DNA from: Arthrobacter sp. Soil762
GTDB taxonomy: Bacteria > Actinomycetota > Actinomycetes > Actinomycetales > Micrococcaceae
Direction: 5' to 3'
Assembly: GCF_001428335.1 (NCBI RefSeq)
Contig: NZ_LMSG01000023.1
Location: forward strand, 62,001-126,000
DNA: 64,000 bases
Part shown: in pieces, positions 1 through 7,108 of the stretch
Layout: every line of letters starts with the position of its first letter
Numbering within the stretch: position 1 is the first letter of the stretch
Notes under the pieces: model-generated
The model's input: only the letters and a program-made list of their open reading frames with translations
Told to the model about the DNA's origin: nothing
The model's database searches: none
Made by a program: the position numbers and the translations under genes

Positions 1-417
1 GACGGTGTCGCCGAGGATTTCCGGTCACATATCGAAGACGTCGACGAATGGGCGGCCACGTTCCTGGCTGAAGATCTGGCCCTACTCCTGGAGCGCGCTG
101 CTGCCTCCGGCGACGCGAACGTTTTTGTCCAGGACAATCTCACGCACCACCTGACGCGGACCTGGGCTATTGCCGACGCCGTCGCCGAGGCAACGGGGAA
201 GGACCTGCCCACCGGAGGCACCAAACAGACCATCTTTGCTGACTATCCCTATGACGTTTACGCCCAGGACGGCGGTGCCTTCGCCACCGCACTCTGGAAC
301 GACATCATCGATGCCCACCGCAACCGTGCCCTGGCCGACGAAGCGGCACGCAAGGCCCTGAAGCCGGTCTCGCGCAAGGCCCTGAAGAACGCTGCCCGGA
401 AGGCCGCCCGCCGCTGA
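1..417 (+). CDS. C-terminal part of an unidentified protein (5' end outside window)
   Basis: The reading frame is open from base 1 to a TGA at 415-417 and encodes the last 138 residues of a larger protein. The segment is soluble and acidic to position ~110, with an aromatic patch (DYPYDVYAQDGG) near residue 80, and ends in a strongly basic alanine/lysine/arginine tail (RKALKNAARKAARR). That tail could bind nucleic acid or membrane phospholipid, but this is a guess. I do not recognise the family. It converges on ilvE and shares a long hairpin with it at 456-515. Codon use is normal for this genome. Confidence 0.7.
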   Translation, partial: DGVAEDFRSHIEDVDEWAATFLAEDLALLLERAAASGDANVFVQDNLTHHLTRTWAIADAVAEATGKDLPTGGTKQTIFADYPYDVYAQDGGAFATALWNDIIDAHRNRALADEAARKALKPVSRKALKNAARKAARR

Positions 418-455
418 GGCCGGGGCTCCCTACAAACGGAAAACCGAGTTAACGG

Positions 456-515
456 ACGACGGCGGTTGCCCGGCACTGTGTTGAACTTCCCACAGTGCCG
501 GCCAGCCGCCGTCGT
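456..515. terminator. Long hairpin between convergent genes, probable bidirectional terminator
   Basis: Outer arms ACGACGGCGG (456-465) and CCGCCGTCGT (506-515) and inner arms CCGGCACTGTG (470-480) and CACAGTGCCGG (491-501) pair perfectly around a 10-nt loop, with a 4-nt interior mismatch. It lies exactly between the ends of the convergent partial gene and ilvE. There is only a short T-run on the plus side. Confidence 0.7.
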
Positions 516-549
516 TATTTCCTATGTGCGTTGCCTGCCTAGGCCGTGC

Positions 550-1662
550 TTAGGCCAGACGCGTCAGCCAGCCGTGGGTATCCGGCACGGTTCCGGTCTG
601 GATGCCCAGGAGCTGTTCGCGGATGGCCATGGTGGTCTCCCCCGCCTTCGCGTCCTCGGAGCCGATGAATTCGGTGGTGTCTTTCAGGACACCGATCGGG
701 GTGATCACCGCTGCGGTGCCGCATGCGAAGACCTCGGCGATCTCACCGGAGGCCACGCCGTCGCGCCATTCATCCAGGGTGATCTTGCGTTCGGCGACCT
801 CGCGGCCCATGTCCTTGGCAACCTGGATAACGGACATCCTGGTGATTCCTTCCAGGATGGTTCCGGTGAGTGCAGGAGTCACGAGAGATCCGTCCTTCAT
901 CACAAAGAACACGTTCATGCCGCCGAGCTCTTCGACGGCGTTGTCGTTGAACTGGTCCAGGAAGAGGACCTGCTTGCAGCCGTTGGCCTCAGCCTCCTGC
1001 TGGGCGATGAGGGAGGCTGCGTAGTTGCCCCCGCATTTGGCGTCGCCTGTGCCACCGCGTCCGGCGCGGGCATACTCCCGCGAGATCCAGATGGACACGG
1101 GCTTGAGTTCGCCGCCGAAGTAGTTGCCGGCGGGCGATGCGATGACCCGGAAGGACACTTCCCGCGCTGCCCGGACACCCAGGAACGCCTCGGTGGCGAT
1201 CATGAACGGGCGCAGGTACAGGGCCTCGCCGTCACCGGCGGGAACCCATTCCTTGTCCGCCTGCACCAGTTCCCGGATGGCGCCCAGGAAGTACTCCTGG
1301 GGCAGTTCCGGAAGCGCAAGACGTCGTGCCGACTTGTTCAGGCGGGCCGCATTCGCCTCCGGACGGAACGTCCAGATTGAGCCGTCAGCGTGGCGGTATG
1401 CCTTGAGGCCTTCGAAGATCTCCTGGCCGTAGTGCAGCACCGCGGCAGACGGGTCCAGGGAGATGGGTCCGTAGGCCTCAACGCGCGCGTTGTGCCAGCC
1501 ACCCTCACCTTGCTCGTCGACGCTGTAGTCGACGACGGCGGTGTGGTCGGTGAAGTAGTTGCCAAATCCCGGGTTCGCCAGGATGGCTGCACGCTCTTCA
1601 GCTGACTTCGGGGTTGCCGAGAGCTGCTGGTTAAATTCGACGCCATGGGCGGTCTGAGTCAT
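550..1662 (-). CDS. ilvE: Branched-chain amino acid aminotransferase
   Basis: PLP-dependent enzyme of 370 residues that moves the amino group between glutamate and the 2-oxo acids of leucine, isoleucine and valine in the cytoplasm. The PLP lysine is K209 in the GTGDAKCGGNY motif, and the sequence is of the group II (mitochondrial/mycobacterial-like) type rather than the E. coli IlvE type. I chose the ATG at 1662 because GAGGA lies 5 nt upstream and the residues before it in the longer frame (from 1722) do not resemble the family. It lies 112 bp after leuB on the same strand and shares its pathway, so it may be co-transcribed. Confidence 0.95.
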   Translation of the reverse strand: MTQTAHGVEFNQQLSATPKSAEERAAILANPGFGNYFTDHTAVVDYSVDEQGEGGWHNARVEAYGPISLDPSAAVLHYGQEIFEGLKAYRHADGSIWTFRPEANAARLNKSARRLALPELPQEYFLGAIRELVQADKEWVPAGDGEALYLRPFMIATEAFLGVRAAREVSFRVIASPAGNYFGGELKPVSIWISREYARAGRGGTGDAKCGGNYAASLIAQQEAEANGCKQVLFLDQFNDNAVEELGGMNVFFVMKDGSLVTPALTGTILEGITRMSVIQVAKDMGREVAERKITLDEWRDGVASGEIAEVFACGTAAVITPIGVLKDTTEFIGSEDAKAGETTMAIREQLLGIQTGTVPDTHGWLTRLA

Positions 1663-1694
1663 GGTTCCTCCACGATCGGCTGCCTTCTGAATGT

Positions 1695-1710
1695 GGTTCA
1701 GCACTGAACC
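1695..1710. promoter_or_regulatory. Short palindrome upstream of ilvE
   Basis: GGTTCAG-CA-CTGAACC is a perfect 7-bp inverted repeat with a 2-nt centre, 33 nt before the ilvE start codon. The loop is too small for an RNA hairpin, so a protein-binding site is more likely. No regulator is assigned. Confidence 0.3.
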
Positions 1711-1774
1711 GCAGGGCAGCATTTGGTGATTCGAAACTAGCTTACGCCGCTTAACCGAGTCTCAAGAGCAGGGC

Positions 1775-2827
1775 CTAGAGCGCTGCGGCGATGGCGTCCC
1801 CGACGGCGCTGGTACTGCGGGCGCCGCCGTCGCGGGTTTCGACGTCGGCGATCACCGCAGCTTCGATCCTGCGGGCCGCGGCGGTGTAGCCGAGGTGGTC
1901 CAGCAGGAGCACCGCCGACAGGATGGCCGCGGTGGGATCTGCCTTCTGCTGTCCGGCGATGTCCGGGGCCGAACCGTGGACCGGTTCAAACATGGAGGGG
2001 GCGGTGCGGTCCATGTTGATGTTGCCCGACGCCGCCAGCCCGATGCCGCCGGTGATGGCTGCAGCGAGGTCAGTGAGGATGTCGCCGAAGAGGTTATCAG
2101 TGACAATGACATCGAACCGTGAGGGGTCGGTGACCATAAAGATGGTGGCCGCATCAACGTGCAGGTAATCGTGGGTGACCTCGGGGAATTCCTGGGCCAC
2201 CGCCTCGACGGTGCGCTTCCACAGGTGGCCGGCGTAGACCAGGACGTTGTGCTTGTGCACCAGGGTCACATGCTTGCGTTCCCGGGCGCTGGCGCGGCGG
2301 AAGGCATCGCGGACAACGCGCTCCACGCCATACGCCGTGTTCAGTGAGACCTCGGTGGCCACCTCGTGGGGTGTGCCGGTGCGAAGCGAGCCGCCGTTGC
2401 CCACATATGGACCCTCGGTTCCCTCACGGACGACGATAAAATCGATGGTGCCGGGATTGGCCAGCGGGCTCCCGACTGTTCCGTACAACCGCGACGGCCG
2501 CAGGTTGACGTAGTGGTCCAGGCTGAAGCGGAGCTTGAGCAGCATCTCCCGCTCAATGATGCCGGACGGAATCCGGGTGTCGCCGGGGGCGGCACCGACA
2601 GCACCGAAGAGGATCGCGTCCCGTGTACGCAGGTCGGCGAGGACCTCATCCGGAAGGGTCTCGCCGGTGGCCAGCCAGTGCTCGGCACCGAGCTGGTAGT
2701 GGGTCTGCTCGAGGACAACGCCTTCAGCGGCGACAGCCTTTTCGAGGACTTTCAGTGCCTCGGCAATGACCTCCGGGCCAATGCCGTCACCGGGAATGAC
2801 AGCGAGATTGATCGTGGATGCGCTCAT
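1775..2827 (-). CDS. leuB: 3-isopropylmalate dehydrogenase
   Basis: NAD-dependent oxidative decarboxylation of 3-isopropylmalate to 2-oxoisocaproate, the third step of leucine synthesis. The 350-residue protein has the family's normal length. It starts with the nucleotide-site segment AVIPGDGIGPEV and carries the metal-binding/signature segment VTDNLFGDILTDL, plus MFEPVHGSAPDIAG near the C-terminus. Start at 2827 has GGAG 4 nt upstream. A 17-bp palindrome at 2868-2884 next to a promoter suggests repression by an LtbR/NdgR-type regulator. Leu genes leuCD and leuA are not in the window. Confidence 0.96.
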   Translation of the reverse strand: MSASTINLAVIPGDGIGPEVIAEALKVLEKAVAAEGVVLEQTHYQLGAEHWLATGETLPDEVLADLRTRDAILFGAVGAAPGDTRIPSGIIEREMLLKLRFSLDHYVNLRPSRLYGTVGSPLANPGTIDFIVVREGTEGPYVGNGGSLRTGTPHEVATEVSLNTAYGVERVVRDAFRRASARERKHVTLVHKHNVLVYAGHLWKRTVEAVAQEFPEVTHDYLHVDAATIFMVTDPSRFDVIVTDNLFGDILTDLAAAITGGIGLAASGNINMDRTAPSMFEPVHGSAPDIAGQQKADPTAAILSAVLLLDHLGYTAAARRIEAAVIADVETRDGGARSTSAVGDAIAAAL

Positions 2828-2836
2828 GCTCCAAGA

Positions 2837-2864
2837 ATATTAAGATGATCCGCATGCCGGACAA
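2837..2864 (-). promoter_or_regulatory. leuB promoter candidate
   Basis: On the minus strand TTGTCC (2859-2864) and TAATAT (2837-2842) are separated by 16 bp. The -10 box is only 9 nt from the leuB start codon, so the transcript would have a very short leader. Confidence 0.45.
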
Positions 2865-2867
2865 TCT

Positions 2868-2884
2868 GTCTCATTTGCTGAGAC
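2868..2884. promoter_or_regulatory. LtbR/NdgR-like operator upstream of leuB
   Basis: GTCTCA-TTTGC-TGAGAC is a perfect 6-bp inverted repeat with a 5-bp centre, directly upstream of the leuB -35 box. The same half-sites and spacing occur upstream of ilvD (17561-17579). TGAGAC half-sites are known for the IclR-type leucine regulator LtbR of Corynebacterium and its NdgR relatives; the assignment here is inferred. Confidence 0.6.
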
Positions 2885-3545
2885 TAAGGGTTGGGTCCTC
2901 CGGTGAGGCCACCACCACCACGTTGGTGCCCCAAGCATCACCTGTATAGCAGGAAATCAGGACCAGCCTGTTGGGTGCCACCTGCCAGATGGGGCTGTCT
3001 TTAAGGCCGGACTTGACGTAGGTCGTCACCGAGTCCACCAGGTAGGCCACTTCGCCCGTGGCCGTGGCCACGGTCAGCCTGTCACCTGCCGCCGCCTTGG
3101 TACTCAGCCGGTTGAACGGCGCATCCCGGTCCGTCCAGCTGTGCCCGGCGATATACGTGGTGTTGACCGAGCCCGCGCCGGGGGCGCCGTAAGGCGACAG
3201 CCAGTAGCCGTCCATGGTGGGGGGCGGCACGATGGTCTGGGTGGCCTGGTCCTCGCCGGTGGGCTCGAGCGGATGGACCACCACATCAATGTCTGCGGCC
3301 GGGTACACCAGCCGCTGCGGCGGCGACGCTGCCGGACCCGCCGGGACCGGAGCGCCGGTGTCCGTGGAGGCTGTGGGGGTGGACGGTGCTGGGGCCTGGG
3401 TGGTCGGCTGCACAGCAACCCCGGTCATGGTCGGTCCCGGCCCGGCCAGGAATGGCAGAAATGCGAACGCCAGATAGGCCAGCACGCCGCACAGCACCAC
3501 AAAGACAATGCTTTTGGTGGTGAAGAGCCTTCGATCGCTGTCCAT
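2871..3545 (-). CDS. Sortase family protein (class E/F-like), lacking a downstream catalytic arginine
   Basis: Membrane-anchored 224-residue transpeptidase-like protein. One membrane segment at ~13-35 is followed by a Pro/Thr/Ala-rich linker to ~75 and a sortase domain with the catalytic His135 (TYIAGHSW) and Cys199 (RLVLISCY). Canonical sortases have an arginine shortly after the Cys; here the tail from Cys199 to the end (25 residues) contains no arginine, and the position before NVVVVA is Gly-Thr-Asn. Start at 3545 is preceded by GGGG. The neighbour upstream (3661-4488) is a secreted, membrane-anchored surface protein and is the obvious candidate substrate. The gene's 3' end overlaps the leuB operator by 14 bp. 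Confidence 0.85.
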   Translation of the reverse strand: MDSDRRLFTTKSIVFVVLCGVLAYLAFAFLPFLAGPGPTMTGVAVQPTTQAPAPSTPTASTDTGAPVPAGPAASPPQRLVYPAADIDVVVHPLEPTGEDQATQTIVPPPTMDGYWLSPYGAPGAGSVNTTYIAGHSWTDRDAPFNRLSTKAAAGDRLTVATATGEVAYLVDSVTTYVKSGLKDSPIWQVAPNRLVLISCYTGDAWGTNVVVVASPEDPTLSLSK

Positions 3546-3581
3546 GGTTACCCCGCTTGTGAGTCGGATTTGCCTGGTTTG

Positions 3582-3621
3582 CCGGCAGGCGCCGTGCCCT
3601 TGCGGCCACGGCGCCTGCCGG
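3582..3621 (-). terminator. GC-rich hairpin between surface-protein gene and sortase gene
   Basis: CCGGCAGGCGCCGTG (3582-3596) pairs perfectly over 15 bp with 3607-3621 around a 10-nt loop. There is no T-run, so it may be a partial terminator or RNA-stabilising structure that sets the ratio of the two messages. Confidence 0.55.
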
Positions 3622-3660
3622 TGATTCAAACAGTGCCCCTGCGGGCGCCAGTAGCCGGCG

Positions 3661-4488
3661 TCACTCCTCCCGGGGCCGGGATACGGTACCGCTGGCTGCC
3701 AGGGTCCTGCGGGCAGCCACTCCCGCTGCAGCGAGCATCATCACAACGATGCCAGCGGCCCAGGGGGCGATGGAAACGTCAGTCGAACCTGCCACTGCAG
3801 TCTGGACATTGAAGCCAGGGTTGTTGGCGGCTACGGCACCTTGACCCGCCGGCGCACCCACAACAGCACCTCTGGGAGTTTCGCCCGGCGTCACCGGAGT
3901 AACAGCAGGCGGGACCACCGGAGGAACAACAGGCGGCACTACTGGCGGCACGGTCGTGGGAATGCAGTTGTTGTAGTAAGTTGCTTGCCCCTGAGCCGTC
4001 CAGTTCTGGCCTGCAGGCAGCACCTTGCCGTTGTTCGGCGGGATGATGTCTTCAGTGTGCTGGTGGTTGGCATTGGCGTGGCCGTTGAGCCCCTGCAGGG
4101 CGATCGTAATCGGCTTGTAAGGGTTCGTGTCCGAGCCGGTGGCGTGGCAGATGCTGATCTTGTGATCGCCGTTGCCGTTACCATTGCCGTTACCCTCGCC
4201 TGGTGCGGCGCAGGCTGCATTCCAGATGCTGGCCTTGTCAAGGTTCTGGCCACCGGGTAGGACTTTCCCGTCGTTGGCCGGAATGATGTCCTCATCGTGC
4301 TGGTGGCCCACGTGGGCGCTGAGCGCGTTGAGGCTGATGGTCACCGGCCTGTAGGGATTGCTTTCCGAGCCGGTGGCGTGGCAAATGGTGATCTTTTTCT
4401 CGTCCTCAGAAGGCGTCGCGGTGGCCGGCGCAGTGGCACCCAATAGCGCAAGACCCGCGACACCAAAAGCGGCAAGGATCCGTTTCAT
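3661..4488 (-). CDS. Secreted surface protein with duplicated CHATG domain and C-terminal anchor
   Basis: A 275-residue exported protein. Signal peptide at 1-25 (cleavage near TATA), then two copies of a ~60-residue domain (about 33-93 and 111-175) sharing ICHATGS, NPY-P-TI, H--HQH-EDIIP-N-GKVLP-GQN and a closing Cys. A GNGNGNGN linker separates the copies. A VPP-rich stalk (180-196) leads to a membrane helix (241-259) and a basic tail, the build of a sortase substrate, but no LPxTG, LAxTG or NPxTx motif is visible before the helix. Each copy has 4-5 histidines, which could bind metal (inference). I chose ATG 4488 because GGAG sits 6 nt upstream; ATG 4500 is possible. Function unknown. Confidence 0.75.
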   Translation of the reverse strand: MKRILAAFGVAGLALLGATAPATATPSEDEKKITICHATGSESNPYRPVTISLNALSAHVGHQHDEDIIPANDGKVLPGGQNLDKASIWNAACAAPGEGNGNGNGNGDHKISICHATGSDTNPYKPITIALQGLNGHANANHQHTEDIIPPNNGKVLPAGQNWTAQGQATYYNNCIPTTVPPVVPPVVPPVVPPAVTPVTPGETPRGAVVGAPAGQGAVAANNPGFNVQTAVAGSTDVSIAPWAAGIVVMMLAAAGVAARRTLAASGTVSRPREE

Positions 4489-4758
4489 TTCCGTCTCCAT
4501 CCATTGTCTGGTCCAAACTGATCAGACAGGTGGAAGAACGGCGCCAACCCCGACACGGAGGGCTAAAGGCAAACGGACAGCATCGGGGGCGACGGTTCTC
4601 CCAGATGCGAATCATCAGTTTGCTAACCAGATAAGGCTAGACAGACGGGCACCATGATGTCTCCAGTACTCAGTACCCGCCTTACAAGGTGGGCCCTACT
4701 GACCGGCCCCGGAACCGTACTCAGTCCGCGTACCAGCAAGTAGCCAGCAGGGACATAC

Positions 4759-6318
4759 CTAGGCTTCGGCCGGTTCCTCATACTTGGGGAAGACGGGCGC
4801 CGGAGCCGGCAGCGGAGTTCCGGCGACAATGGCTGTGGTGAGCGCGGAGAACTGGCGGGATCGGCCGTCGGGCTGTCCCAAGGTGTCCAACAGCGCGGCC
4901 GTGGCGGTGGGCATCACTGGCTGGGCCAGAATGGCCACGATGCGCAGCACTTCCAGCGTCACGTACAGCACGGTGTTCATGCGTTCGACGTCGGTCTTCC
5001 GCAGTACCCAGGGAGCCTGCTCGGCAAAGTAGGCGTTGGTGTCCCCCAGGACGCCCCAGATGGCCTCGAGTGCGCGGCTGAATTCCTGCTTTTCGAAGGC
5101 AGCCCGGGCAGTCTCCAGGAGCCCGTTGGCCTGTGCCAGGATCGCGGTGTCTTCAGCCGTGAAGGCACCCGGAACCGGGACCCTGCCCTCGCAGTTCTTG
5201 GCCACCATGGACAGCGAACGCTGCGCCAGGTTGCCGAAGTTGTTGGCCAGGTCCGAGTTCATGCGGCCCACGATGGCCTCATGGTTGTAGCTGCCGTCGG
5301 CGCCAAACGGGACCTCTCGGAGGAAGAAGAACCGTACCTGGTCCAGCCCGTACTGCGCCACGAAGTCTGCCGGTGCCACCACGTTGCCGAGCGACTTGGA
5401 CATCTTCACACCGTTGTTGTGCAGGAAGCCGTGGATCATGACGCGCTTGGGCAACTCAAGGCCGGCACTCATCAGGAACGCCGGCCAGTAGATGGCGTGG
5501 AACCGTGAGATGTCCTTGCCGATCACATGCACATCGGCGGGCCAGAACTTCTTGAAGGATTCCGAATCGACGTCCGGGTAGCCGACGCCGGTCAGGTAGT
5601 TGGTGAGCGCGTCCACCCAGACGTACATCACATGCTTGTCGTTGCCGGGGACGGGGACACCCCAGTCGAACGTGGTGCGGCTGATCGACAGGTCTTCGAG
5701 GCCGCGCTTGACGAAGCTGATGACCTCGTTGAAGCGGGACTGCGGTGCCCCGAACTCCGGCTGGGCCTCGTACAGCGCCAGCAGGCGGTCCTGGTAGGAG
5801 GACAGCCGGAAGAAGTAGCTCTCCTCAGCGGTCCACGTCACCTCGGTGTCCGTCTCCTTGGAGTACCGCACGCCGTCGTCTTTGACCAGGGTGTCGTCCT
5901 CCACGTAGAAGGCCTCGTCCCGGACGGAGTACCAGCCCTCGTACTTGGACAGGTAGATATCGCCGTTGGCTTCCATCTTCTTCCAGATGGCCTGCGACGC
6001 GGCGTAGTGGTCAGCGTCCGTGGTCCGGATGAAACGGTCGTAGGTAATCCCCAGCGCGGCGTGGGCAGACTTGTAGACTTCCGCGTTGCGGTCCACCAGC
6101 TCCTTGGGCGTGACGCCTTCCTTCTCGGCCGCCTGCGCAATCTTCATGCCGTGCTCATCCGTGCCCGTCAGGAACATCACGTCAAAGCCGTCAAGCCGCT
6201 TGAAGCGCGCCATGGCGTCGGTGGCGATGTACTCGTAGGCATGCCCGATGTGCGGAACACCGTTCGGGTAGGTGATAGCCGTGGTGATGTAGAACGGGGT
6301 TTTGGCTGTTGCGCTCAC
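4759..6318 (-). CDS. metG: Methionyl-tRNA synthetase
   Basis: Class I aminoacyl-tRNA synthetase of 519 residues that charges tRNA-Met. The HIGH motif is at 23-26 and KMSKS at 305-309. The region corresponding to the zinc knuckle (YEGWYSVRDEAFYVEDD, ~126-142) lacks cysteines, as is usual for the zinc-free actinobacterial form. There is no C-terminal EMAP/Arc1p-like dimerisation domain, consistent with the short length. The start is GTG at 6318 with no close Shine-Dalgarno; TAACGT lies 6 nt upstream, so a leaderless message is likely. Confidence 0.96.
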   Translation of the reverse strand: MSATAKTPFYITTAITYPNGVPHIGHAYEYIATDAMARFKRLDGFDVMFLTGTDEHGMKIAQAAEKEGVTPKELVDRNAEVYKSAHAALGITYDRFIRTTDADHYAASQAIWKKMEANGDIYLSKYEGWYSVRDEAFYVEDDTLVKDDGVRYSKETDTEVTWTAEESYFFRLSSYQDRLLALYEAQPEFGAPQSRFNEVISFVKRGLEDLSISRTTFDWGVPVPGNDKHVMYVWVDALTNYLTGVGYPDVDSESFKKFWPADVHVIGKDISRFHAIYWPAFLMSAGLELPKRVMIHGFLHNNGVKMSKSLGNVVAPADFVAQYGLDQVRFFFLREVPFGADGSYNHEAIVGRMNSDLANNFGNLAQRSLSMVAKNCEGRVPVPGAFTAEDTAILAQANGLLETARAAFEKQEFSRALEAIWGVLGDTNAYFAEQAPWVLRKTDVERMNTVLYVTLEVLRIVAILAQPVMPTATAALLDTLGQPDGRSRQFSALTTAIVAGTPLPAPAPVFPKYEEPAEA

Positions 6319-6352
6319 GTGCGGACGTTACCTTTGGTGCGAAGGGGCGGGG

Positions 6353-7108
6353 CTAGATCAGTTCAGTCAGCGTATCGCTCAGGCGGACCAGTTCGTGGTC
6401 GTGTGAAGCGACCAGTACTGCGATGCCGTCCGAGGTGGTGTCCTTGAGGATGCTGATGATGCGGTTGGCGGAGGCCCTGTCCAGGCTGGCCGTGGGCTCA
6501 TCAACCACCAGGACGCGCGTACCCAGGATCAGGGCGCGGGCGATCGCCACACGCTGGCGTTCACCACCGGACAGCTGGGCCGGACGGTGCCGCATCCGGC
6601 GGCCCAGGCCCACCAGGTCCAGGAGGTCCTTGGCCATGTCGCGGCGCTGGTCCACCTCGCCGTCGGGCACGGCCGGCAGGAGGACGTTCTCGAGGGCGCT
6701 CATGCCGTCGATCAGGGCGCCGCCCTGGTCAACGTAACCGATCAGGGCCCGACGGCGGTCGGCGATTTCGTCATCGCCCATGCTTTCGAGGGAATCCCCT
6801 TCCCAGAAGACACGGCCCGACGTCGGCAGGGTCAGTCCCGCCCCCACTGTCAGGATGCTGGTCTTGCCGGATCCGCTTCGGCCGGCCACGCAGTGCATCT
6901 CGCCGGCGTGCAGCGTGAGGTCGAAGTTCTCCACAACACTGACGGCTTCGGCACCGCTTTTACCGCCGCCATAGCGGATGGTGATGTCGCTCAGTTCCAG
7001 CGGGGTCCCGTGGTCCGCGGCCTTGACGATGGTGTTGGCACGGGTCTGCAGGGGCGACTCAGCCGAGCCGGACCTCCGGCTCCGGTAAACGTTCGTCTCG
7101 TTTGTCAT
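6353..7108 (-). CDS. ABC transporter ATP-binding protein (LolD/MacB type)
   Basis: Cytoplasmic ATPase of 251 residues that powers the FtsX-type permease encoded just upstream. Walker A GRSGSGKT at 76-83, Q-loop VDQGG near 127, signature LSGGERQR at 179-186, Walker B VLVVDEP at 199-205, and H-loop SHDH are all intact. The start at 7108 overlaps the permease stop by ATGA (7105-7108), which shows translational coupling. The N-terminal ~30 residues before the ABC fold are unusual but short. Such MacB/LolCDE-like exporters move peptides, lipids or antibiotics or perform mechanical work at the membrane; the substrate is unknown here. Confidence 0.92.
   Translation of the reverse strand: MTNETNVYRSRRSGSAESPLQTRANTIVKAADHGTPLELSDITIRYGGGKSGAEAVSVVENFDLTLHAGEMHCVAGRSGSGKTSILTVGAGLTLPTSGRVFWEGDSLESMGDDEIADRRRALIGYVDQGGALIDGMSALENVLLPAVPDGEVDQRRDMAKDLLDLVGLGRRMRHRPAQLSGGERQRVAIARALILGTRVLVVDEPTASLDRASANRIISILKDTTSDGIAVLVASHDHELVRLSDTLTELI

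Noticed and set aside
466..1380. Long plus-strand open frame antisense to ilvE (and similar frames opposite most genes)
   Set aside because: High-GC genomes give long antisense frames; it lacks a ribosome site and family features, while ilvE is complete on the other strand.
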